This document shows positions 55,332-64,000 of a stretch of DNA of 64,000 bases, in pieces. The position numbers and the translations under genes were made by a program. Below the pieces are notes generated by a model, which saw nothing but the letters and a program-made list of their open reading frames with translations, did no database searches and was not told the origin of the DNA. The stretch comes from Pachyseris speciosa (lineage: Eukaryota > Cnidaria > Anthozoa > Scleractinia > Pachyseridae), in contig JAEMWC010000282.1 of NCBI GenBank assembly GCA_016490735.1, forward strand, positions 113,501 through 177,500, read 5' to 3'. Positions within the stretch are counted from its first letter, which is position 1; each line of letters begins with the position of its first letter.

Positions 55332-58310
55332 GCCAACGCGATTGTAGAAACAAAGCTTTTATGGGACGTTAAAAAAGCTTCGTAATGATGCGGCCTTTAA
55401 CCATGCTGTCAAGTCACACAAATGGGGCGCTCATTTCAAGTCGTTACATGTATGTTTGGAGTACAGGGTTTGAAACGAACAAAGTCACACACCTCAAAAA
55501 CGAAACTATGCCTATTAGGAACCTTACGGGTACTCACCAATGCAAATACTCCCAATACTACTCCTTCGAACTTGACCGGTCCTCTTGCTCACTGGATCAG
55601 TTCCCTAAAGGGAGCACGCATCTGTTGATTGACATCGAGATAATCTTTTACCACGATCGGAGTAACTGCAGAATATCTGGTAACTGGACCTAACTGGACC
55701 GGTAACTTGATAACTGGACCTCGATTCCCCAATCAACAACAACGTATTCGTAGTTCTGTTTAGAAACTTGTGGCAAATTATACTCTACAGTCGATATGTC
55801 CGCGCCGAAAGATGAAATGAAATGTCTCACCAAGAGCGCGTCGGTATCTGGCGGAGCTTTGATGACAGTTGACACTTCTATAGGCGGTTAGCTTCAAAGA
55901 TGAAAAGGCGACAACTGCACTTCCGAACCAACGCGGCTTCTCTGAAATTGGCTGCCATTTCAAAGTGTGAAATTTTTTGTTCGTTACGCAGTTTCAAAAA
56001 CATGAAGCTTATGAAAGAGCCACAGTCAACTCAACGGGGCTTTGTTGTGGCCTCCGACATATTTCTCCAACCAAGGCATACAGTTTCAACATAAGGAGGA
56101 CGAACCACAACTCCCATAATGCATCGCTTCGAACTATATTATCAAATTGTCGAGGACACGTGATCACTTCATTTGAAATGGACGCGATGGAGGAACAAGC
56201 GTGTCAAGCGCCAATGTTTCGGAAATCAAACATTTTATATCTGTATTGCTTGGACACCGAGTATATTTCCGAGCTCACAGTGCCTAGTTTACCTTTCCTT
56301 AAGCTGAGATGTTTGTTTGGACACATGAGTTTTCATGCATCTATTTCGTAGCGCCGAATGGTCGTCTTCCCGCACACAAAGCGTTTGCTTGACAAAGTAA
56401 TGTAGTTTGCTTAGTGATGTGATGTAGTTTCGCCTTGCGTTATCAAGGTTACATCAAGTGTGGAATTTCAGGTAAGAAGCAGGGGCAGTCATAACAATTG
56501 TTGTCTGTTTAATACAGTCGTTAAAATATAGCGTTACATGACCGATTGTTGTGATTGCAGATCCAGGTCGAAGACGATGAAGAAATTATGCTCGTTTGGG
56601 ATTTCGATGTAGCTGATGTCTTTTTATCGCTGACTGCCTCTCAGTGTTAAGTTCAAGCCAAGATTCCCTCTCACTCTGATATTTCCATAATAATCAATTC
56701 TGTTATATACAGTGTTTTGTTTGTGATATCCAGCTGACTTTTTCCCTAGCTGTGTTTCGTCAAGAATAATTATTCAGAAATTATTCAGAGACCACAGTGG
56801 GGGAGGGTTTAGTAGAGCTAAAGCCCTATCACTTTTTTTACTTGTATTGATTTTATAGGGCTCCAGATGACATGGGGAATAATTATATGAATTGTACCAC
56901 TTGAATTTGGCCACGTTTCAGCCATACCACTTTAAAATAGTCTCTGTGGTCCATTTTGTTCTTAACATCATGATCACATATTTGCAACAAAAATTAACTA
57001 CTTTTCAATTGCATTTCTTGTATTTGGTATAAATTACATTTTGGAACACAGGCTTACGAAAGAAAAGAAAAAATTAATCAGTTTTTTGTTTTTAATTTGA
57101 ACAAAAGACAACAGAAGTTGTCAAACATTTATTTTGGTCCATGTTTTCAAGAAGACTAAGCTAGATACAATGACAAAAAATACAAGGCCAAAGCAAGTTG
57201 TAAACAAAAAAGAATCAAACTCCTTGACTTTGTATTAAAAACTAAAACAATGTACCCACTCTGCCTGAATGTGGTACTCATCCTACCAGGGAAAGGCCAC
57301 ACATGTGCTGTGTGTGCATCTTGATAATTGGCCTGTTTGGTAATTACACTCTACACTGTACAGTATTTTGGAAAAAATAAAAAAAGCAGAATGCCATGTT
57401 TTTGAGCACTCTTTTAATTGCAAATTATAATGACTGAAATATCTTTCCAACATGTAGAAAACATACATGTAGTATAGTGCTTGTTTGCATATACATGTAA
57501 CATCATGGCAACCATGTTGGTTGACAAGAATAATAGGCTCTCTGCAGGGACCTAAACTTTATTTTTTTTGTAAATTATGCCAAAAAAGGTATTGTCAACC
57601 AACATGGCTGCCTTGTCACATGGGTGAAAACCAAGAATATCTAAACAAAAACTATCCGCATGAAAATGCTGTAGCAGTTGGCTTTCAAACAAAACACTTT
57701 TTTCTATTAACTTGAAGACATCCTTGAGACCAATTTACTTCATCAGGCCATCTGACAAACTCGAAACTGTTATAATAATGTACTTGCACTTGGTGCAAAT
57801 AGTGGTGGCAAGTGTATTAAAAGTCTTTTTGGTAAATGAGAATTTCAAAACATTGAATTACCCCTAAATAATAATAATAATAATAAAAGTAATGATAATA
57901 GGACTGAGTGGCAAACAGTACCAGTAATCAGGCTGAGCGTGTAGCAGGAAGCTGATTTGAAATTATGAGCACCACTGAATTGTATGGCACGAAGTCCAAT
58001 TACCAATTAATTGTGTCAATAACAAAATGCAAGAAATTCAGGAATTAAAGATGAGCATATATGTTGTAGTTAAATTTATCCTTGGTTCAATCTTAAGTTC
58101 CTTATTTGTTCTTGTGTATGTTATGTAGGAAAATATGGAGAAAAATATAAATTGAACCACAACATAAATGCTTCTTGTTTTCAATCTGGACCTGTCAACC
58201 TCCTCCTCACTAAAGATATTCTCCTTGATTTTGATTGGCTAGCATCAGACTGTCTGATTTGGCCTGTCGGACAGTTTGGACCTGAAACAGTCAATTTTCC
58301 CAACAAACCA
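55332..58310. other. Intergenic sequence, no confident gene
   Basis: Contains frames of 60-120 codons without motifs (55385-55693 plus; 55690-55875 minus), an inverted pair accatgttggttgacaa / ttgtcaaccaacatggc at about 57507 and 57594, and a short (TAA)n near 57867. The minus frame at 55690-55875 looks protein-like but lacks an ATG and splice support. Confidence 0.4.
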
Positions 58311-58324
58311 TAATAACAATAAAC

Positions 58325-58330
58325 TTTATT
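58325..58330 (-). terminator. PolyA signal of the minus-strand gene candidate
   Basis: AATAAA on the minus strand (tttatt on plus) lies 86 bp past the stop at 58416. Confidence 0.45.
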
Positions 58331-58415
58331 TACTACTGAGAACCATGAGTACAAAATGTTTTATTATGCTCAGAGCATCAATATTTTCATGTTCATCAAA
58401 GAACCTCGATAACAA

Positions 58416-59981
58416 TTATTGTTCCACATTTACACTGGATTCTAACAAGGCCAAGCTCTCCAAAATTAAATAAGTTAGTTGTTTCTCAGTTAAACAATGC
58501 AGTTTTCCAGTCAGTGATGGAGAGACATTGAGGTAAGCTGCATCACCGCTTTGTTCCAGGTTGGGTGACAGGAGAGAGCCATCAAATGACTTGACAGAAA
58601 TAGCAAGTGCTTCAGCCTCGTCAATCGATTTATACTTCTGTTTTAAGTTAATCATCACATGGCTCCGAACACTGGGTTCTGAAAAAAAAAGTGAAGGTCT
58701 AATTACAGCATTTGGAAAATATATGACTGTCCCTGTCATCATGAAAATAGAAAACTCTTGAAAAAACTCTCTCTGCTTTCTGATATGCTCATAACTAACA
58801 CTGCAGAACATTCAGCGAACTGAATTTATAAAATAACAAACAGCAAAATATCTTGATCTGTTTGTGTAAAATATTCTCAGCTCCAATTCAAAGCCTGTGT
58901 TTTATAGATTTCCTTTTCAGTGAGTTCTAAAATAAACAATATGTGAAGATTATTCATCTCATGCAAAAATCTTACTGGTTCTCTTGTATGAAGTCCCCAC
59001 AGTTTGCTAGATGAAATCTGAGCAGCCTTTATCCCAGTATTCATGCTGATCTCCAAATGTTGGTCATTCAGGTCATTCACCAGTCCTTAGCTTAAATTGT
59101 GTTCCAATTTTTATTTTCGTTTCGAAGTAGCACATTTAGATAAAAAATCAAGAAAAAAATCTAAGACTCAAGTACCTTTTGCAAAGAGCTTCCTTTTCCT
59201 TGAAAAGCCAACGTTCTCCGGGTTCGCGTTGGTATTTCTTCGCCTTCTGGTTCAAGCACAGGAAGAATTTACAAGGCTTTTCTCTTTTGGTTTGTTCGGG
59301 TTCTGCCCTGGCAACATATGGACGTTTCTCTCGTTCACCCATGGCAGTAATAATCTAGAAAAATAACAGAAGAAAGTCAACCAAGATATAACCAAACAGC
59401 TGATAGGAATGTCTCGAAAACGACAAATGAAATGAAAAAACACATGGAAAATTAAAGCTTGTTGGCATGTTTTATCACACCTCGCGAGCACGTGTATGAC
59501 GAAAAATACCAAACTTTGTGGCCACAAAAGACATTGAAATCGCGAGGTTCTTCGAGGTTCCAAAAACCTTAAAACCTTATTTTGCTATTCTGACTATCTA
59601 CGGGCCAAAAGATTTCGAAAACAACGTTCACTTACCCTGATTGTTTGAGGTCATTCACCCATCACTCCATTTGCAATTAAAATGAGGTCCGAAATATTGA
59701 ACTGAAAGAAGGACAAAATCATTATTATCAGAGCTAGAAACACAACTCATAATAGCAAAATGCAATAAAAATACACATAAAAATAAAAAACTGACCTTAA
59801 AGTGCTTCGATCTCTGTAAATTCGGCGATCGAAAAAGCTCACTATGAGCACTTCTTGAGCGAATGCATCGATGAGACGTATGGAATTTTAAGCGCAAAGC
59901 ATCATGGGGGTCCTGATTCGTCCTCCTTAGTTTCAACAGGACAAGATTTTTATCCGTAAACTGCTTTGTGGCAGGCGTCAT
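58416..59981 (-). CDS. Hypothetical small spliced gene
   Basis: The last exon (58416-58678) follows a strong acceptor (ttttttttcag). It reads PSVRSHVMINLKQKYKSIDE, AEALAISVKSFDGSLLSPN and LTEKQLTYLILESLALLESS, ending in NVEQ and a stop. A 31-nt exon (58976-59006: QTVGTSYKRT) and one ending at 59176 (EEIPTRTRRTLAFQGKGSSL) join it in phase. A first exon with ATG at 59981 (MTPATKQFTDKNLVLLKLRR) ends at a cactttaag|gtcag donor near 59796. The middle exon start (about 59230) is unresolved because a TAA lies just upstream. Basic residues, then a conserved-looking helical C-terminus. No family recognised; the exon structure is only partly secure. Confidence 0.42.
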
Positions 59982-60063
59982 TTTTGTTTCCACAGAAAGC
60001 AGAAAAGCTGGGAACGAGGTAACAGTTTAACCGCGTGACCGAGTCTGCGTGACCACGCTTGAC
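59982..60063. promoter_or_regulatory. Possible bidirectional promoter
   Basis: It lies between the ATG of the minus-strand candidate (59981) and a plus-strand ATG in good context (gacATGG, 60064) followed 20 nt later by a donor-like AAAAG|gtgata. CpG-containing words (gaccgagtctgcgtgaccacg) fit. No expression evidence. Confidence 0.25.
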
Positions 60064-60567
60064 ATGGCTGCTCTGAGCAAAAGGTGATAGGAAAGTCCTC
60101 TGATTCTGCTGGAAATGAAACATCATTTATCTACAAAAAACTATTTTTTGAAACGTTCCCGAACTTTATTTCGTATCTACAAGCGCTTTGTTCGCCTTCA
60201 AGCTGTTGGGAGCTTCATTATTTGCGGTTTTGCTTGATCGCTGCCTACATTCGTGGCATCGATGGAGGAAACGTCGAGGAAACGACAATTCAAGGATAAT
60301 GGTTGCCCTCGTATTTGAATCAATGGAACTCAACACAACATCAAAAAGGTGAACGTGAATAACATCGATGTAGTTAACGTTTAGGTCAGCATTATGAATC
60401 AACGTCATTGTGCTCTCGTGACAACGGTTGAATCAGTGGAAAAGAGCTTCAGCCCTTTTTCTTCCCAATTAACTCAAGCGACCTCTTGGAGCTAATGGAG
60501 AGAGATCCAACCTACTCCAAAAGTGAGTGTCATATGACTAATGCTATAATAAGAATAAATTAAGAGT

Positions 60568-60720
60568 ACCTCACAAATTTATGTGTCTAGGTAAGCTGAT
60601 AGCCATTCATTTGGCACCAAGCTAAGGCCTTGTAGTAGCGTGCATTTATTAGCAGCTATTTGTGAGATATCCTTGTCACTCCAAGCCACATCCCACAAGC
60701 CTCACAGTTTTATTAGTTCC
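60568..60720. mobile_element. Relative of the palindromic element at 45719
   Basis: acctcacaaattt-atgtg, ggtaagctga, cactccaagccacatcccac and acaagcctcacagtttta match words of the foldback element in the same inward-facing arrangement, but shortened. Confidence 0.6.
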
Positions 60721-62950
60721 AATATGAAGTGAAGTGCTGCCCTGTACAGTCACCTTTGCCTATATCTAGTCAAGGCTGTGCTCTGGTGGCGCCCTAAGGC
60801 AACTAGCTAATGTTTGGGTGAACTCTGATGACTGCTAAAAATTATTTGTTGCCCAGCCGGGCACTCCTGTAAGTCCAGTGTGCAACACAACAGGCCAAAG
60901 TTCTTCTAACACACTGGCATTGGTTTATTGTGTTAATAAAGTATGGCAGAAAAAAAAAATTGTTCTACAAACATTTGCACATTCGATAAGATTCATAGCT
61001 GTTGGAAAAATTTGTTGAAGTTTCGATGATTTTAGAACATATAGCACAATCTTCTCTTACACGTTTATACAGACTGTGCAAGTCGCACAAATCCGTGCAG
61101 GCTGGCATCTCTTCGCATTGATCTTGCCATAAACTTTGTTATGCAAATTTAGTTTGAAGTTTGTTACAATTTGAATTTATTCACTTTGCATTTGCTATGT
61201 TTACAAAAATGTAAACAAGGCCATCATATATCCATCCAATATCATAATAGCATGATCAGAATTACTGAAAGTACCAGTATTCATCAGTGCAGAACCTCTT
61301 GCTGGGCAGGTTACATGTATAATAAATTCTGTTTGGTCGCCTTGCTCAAGTATTTACTTGCTTCATTCGTCTCGACCGTTGAAGCAGTTCGCCTTCACAT
61401 GGTCCATTCACCCTGTTGGGCAAGTGATAATTCAGTTTGTTTGCCTTGGTGTGCAATTTACTCGATTCATTAGCTTTGTTGGGCAAATAATAATTCAATT
61501 TGTTTGCCTTGGTGGCAATTTACTAGATTCATTTGTCTCATCACCCAGGGAGACTTTGTACATATTAGGGGCCTGGGAACTGCTAACAAACAATGACAGC
61601 AAAATGGATAACTTCTAGATCGAGATTCAGGACAGGATTAGAAAGCTATCCTGTGCAGGCAGCAATTAAGATTGCTTGCATAATTAATTATGGGTCAAGG
61701 GCATCAGCCAAGTCAATGTCATGTCCAGGTTACATCACAGCAAAACAATGGACCCTTAACCCAAACAATCAAGTTACACAATATAGAACTGACACAATAG
61801 AATGCCATAGAATTAACTTGCCATGTTAAGAAATGTTGTATCCACATATCCACATCTCCACCCAGGATGCAAGACTAACTTTTCAGCTTACTAGCCCTGT
61901 GGCTAAGTGACAGGTTTGATTCACTAGCCAGACTTGTTTACCAGAAATTAATCCTGTCAAGCAGCTTCAGTTAGGTTTTTTTTTTCAACAACAGTACTGA
62001 TGTGCAACTTATTAGAACTAGGTATGTTTTACATTCATAAATTAAATTCTTTAAAATACCTTAAAGAGACAATATGGTTACAAATTTAACATAGCTACAG
62101 TGTATGGACCAAACTAACTTTTGAATTGGATGTTAGCATGTTTCTTTACCCCAGTTAAGTCCAAAATTCTTACATCAGGCACACAACAGTCTCTAAACAC
62201 AGCAGTTTAAATACAAAAAACAATACATGTACTGTTACAAATGCAAAATGTGATCTGGGTTTTAAGGGGCTTCAAATAAAATAACTCACTAGAACAGAGA
62301 CACATTACTGGCATGCAACGTTTTGCAGACATTTTATTGGAACTGTGCAATTTCATGTGCCAAATTAAAAAAGAAAAACTACAATTTTTCTACTTGTCAG
62401 TGGTTGCTAAGCTTAGCATCTGCATTTGTGTTGTTTGCCTATTTTTGAGCTGTACTGTAAGTGTTTCTACAGTGGAGACACCAAGTGTTAACATGAAGTC
62501 ACACAAGATCCTGTTAAGACAAGAATTACCTCTTTCATGGCAGGCTGTTTGGACAGGGAAAATGAGGCAAATCTCAATGACCAGCAGTAAATTAGGGAAA
62601 TGTAAATTGTTTGTTCACTTGCACAACTCAATTTCCCTTTGTGATACATTTGAAAACAATTGTCATTTGGTTTCCCTCTGGTCCTCTAGTGCTTGGAAGT
62701 TTTTACTAGTCTGTGTCTAGTTTGCTACCATTAGTCTCTAGCCCTGTCCACCACTCTCCTTTCATCTATGAAAGTAGAATTAATACCATGTACTCCTGAC
62801 AACAGAGCATCCCCAAGCAATTTTTGAATTGTATCCTACACTTACATCAGCTTTTCCACTTAGTAATGCTCCCCCACTCCTCACCTCTGCCTCTGAAAAC
62901 AACTTGGAAAGAAATACACACTCAAGGGGCTTAATTATGGGATTTTCATT
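60721..62950. other. Intergenic sequence without recognised genes
   Basis: A short internal duplication (cattag/attcgtctc... with ttgtttgccttggtg) at about 61430-61530 gives overlapping frames. 62313-62720 is open for 135 codons, but its sequence shows no motif. Confidence 0.4.
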
Positions 62951-62960
62951 AATATTTCAG

Positions 62961-63244
62961 ATATACACTGGACAGTAGAGAAACCCCAGAGAAAGCAAGC
63001 ACCATTCAAGATGATAGATGATTTTCTTGCAACTCTGGAAGTTGGCAGCTTTGTGGCCTTGAATTTTGACAATTATGACAAGGAACCAGTCATTGGCAAA
63101 GTCCTTTCAATGGAGGAGAACCACTTCCAAGTGAATTATTGGAAGGGAACATACTTAGGCAAGTGATCTCCTCAGCATCTTCCACAAAGAAAAGCAGAGC
63201 CTCAGCCATGGATGGAAAGGCTTCCTAAAACATGCAGTGTGTAG
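62961..63244 (+). pseudogene. Exon of a repeat-associated protein with premature TGA
   Basis: The acceptor (aatatttcag) is followed by one frame: HWTVEKPQRKQAPFKMIDDF, LEVGSFVALNFDNYDKEPVI and GKVLSMEENHFQVNYWKGTY. An in-frame TGA at about 63166 falls where a Trp would fit (GK-*-SPQHLP). The frame then stays open through PWMERLPKTCSV to a second stop. The beta-barrel-like GSFVAL..DNYDKEPVIGKV pattern resembles a small chromo/tudor-type fold used by transposon-derived proteins. Assignment is tentative. Confidence 0.5.
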
Positions 63245-63540
63245 TTCTTTGGATCCCAGTAAAACTAAGTTGAACTTTTTTCAAATAATTTTATGTAACC
63301 CAGGGTAATTTACAAACAACACATTGTCATTGACTGAGGACTGTAAGACAACGGAGTGGAACTGGTAATTTTGTAAAATTAATGTTCTTTTAAAAAAATA
63401 TTAATAATTAATAATTTGAACTTGTGTGGGAAGGAATCTTAGATGATATTAATTATATGTCTTCAAGTCATCCAAGAATTTGTGCATTTTTGATAACAGA
63501 AAGTAAGGTGTGGGACACCAAACATTTCTGAAAATTTCTG

Positions 63541-64000
63541 ATCATTTAGGTCTGCAGAAGTTCTGCAGCATCTGATCATTGAGGGTGCTGCAGAATTTCT
63601 GTGGCATCTGGTCATTTAGGGGCTGCAGAATTTCTGTGGCATCTGGTCATTTAGGGGCTGCAGAATTTCTGCGGTATCTGGTCATTTAGGGGCTGCAGAA
63701 TTTCTGCGGCATCTGGGCATTTAGGGGGTACAAAATTTCTGCGGCATCTGGTCATTTAGGGGGGTGCAGAATTTCTGCGGCATCTGGTCATTTAGAGGAT
63801 GCAGAATTTCTGCGGCATCTGGTCATTTAAGGGGTGCAGAATTTCTGCAGCATCTGGTCATTTTAATAAGGGGTGCAGAATTTCTGCGGCATCTCATCAT
63901 TTTGGGGGTGCAGAATTTCTGCGGCATCTGGTCATTTATAGGGGGTGCAGAATTTCTGCGGCATCTGGTCATTTTAATAGGGGGTGCAGAATTTCTGCGG
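63541..64000. repeat. Minisatellite of about 35 bp, continuing past the window
   Basis: The unit ggtgcagaatttctgcggca-tctggtcattta(g) varies from 34 to 38 bp because of G and A runs. Its core gcagaa-t-ttctgc is the reverse complement of the core of the array at 52401. Confidence 0.95.

Noticed and set aside
55385..55875. Frames of 60-102 codons on both strands
   Set aside because: Overlapping and motif-free; the minus one looks protein-like but starts at GTG without splice support.
62313..62720. 135-codon plus-strand frame
   Set aside because: Cysteine/leucine-rich AT-biased translation with no motif, splice support or codon pattern.

Overview
This window looks like nuclear DNA of an anthozoan cnidarian, most likely a stony coral. 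It has one large spliced animal gene, AT-rich introns full of microsatellites, several tRNA-derived SINE-like repeats, Penelope-like elements and a Maverick/Polinton. The coral assignment is an inference from gene type and repeat style, not from a database match. There is no bacterial gene organisation.

The backbone is one plus-strand polycystin-1-family gene, from before 1961 to its stop at 50107. Exons 1961-2212, 2616-3086 and 3171-3365 encode the extracellular region. Exon 3559-3794 holds the GPS cleavage motif and the first membrane segment. Exon 25022-26282 holds the PLAT domain and the next membrane segments, 27101-27269 begins the polycystin domain, and 48228-50107 encodes the channel module and cytoplasmic tail. 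Two introns of about 21 kb are almost wholly repeats. The PLAT exon has an internal frameshift, and its splice phase does not fit the preceding exon.

The first giant intron (3795-25021) holds old transposon fragments and then two large satellites. One has a 369-bp unit (8221-16477, about 22 copies), each carrying a 73-nt cloverleaf-capable tRNA-like sequence with Pol III A and B boxes and a T-run just downstream. The other has a 1.58-kb unit (16577-24900, about five copies). AT microsatellites lie at its two edges.

The second giant intron (27270-48227) holds a nearly full-length but decayed Maverick/Polinton of 20.5 kb (27335-47860). Its 0.3-kb terminal inverted repeats each end in a self-complementary hairpin of about 140 bp. 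It retains broken genes for protein-primed PolB, a retroviral-type integrase, a packaging ATPase, a probable capsid protein, a coiled-coil/hydrophobic-tail protein, several unassigned structural or accessory proteins, and two tandem F-box-like paralogues at the right end. Nested in it are a triple tandem SINE, two Penelope-like GIY-YIG fragments (one between inverted repeats), a second 270-bp PolB copy fused to a tRNA-satellite fragment, and a palindromic element flanked by a 16-bp direct repeat.

Downstream (50108-64000) is gene-poor. It has a 33-bp minisatellite (52401-52880), a second minisatellite with the same palindromic core in opposite orientation (63541-64000), a head-to-head SINE pair, a small minus-strand spliced gene candidate (58416-59981) with a polyA signal, and a repeat-family exon (62961-63244) with a premature stop.
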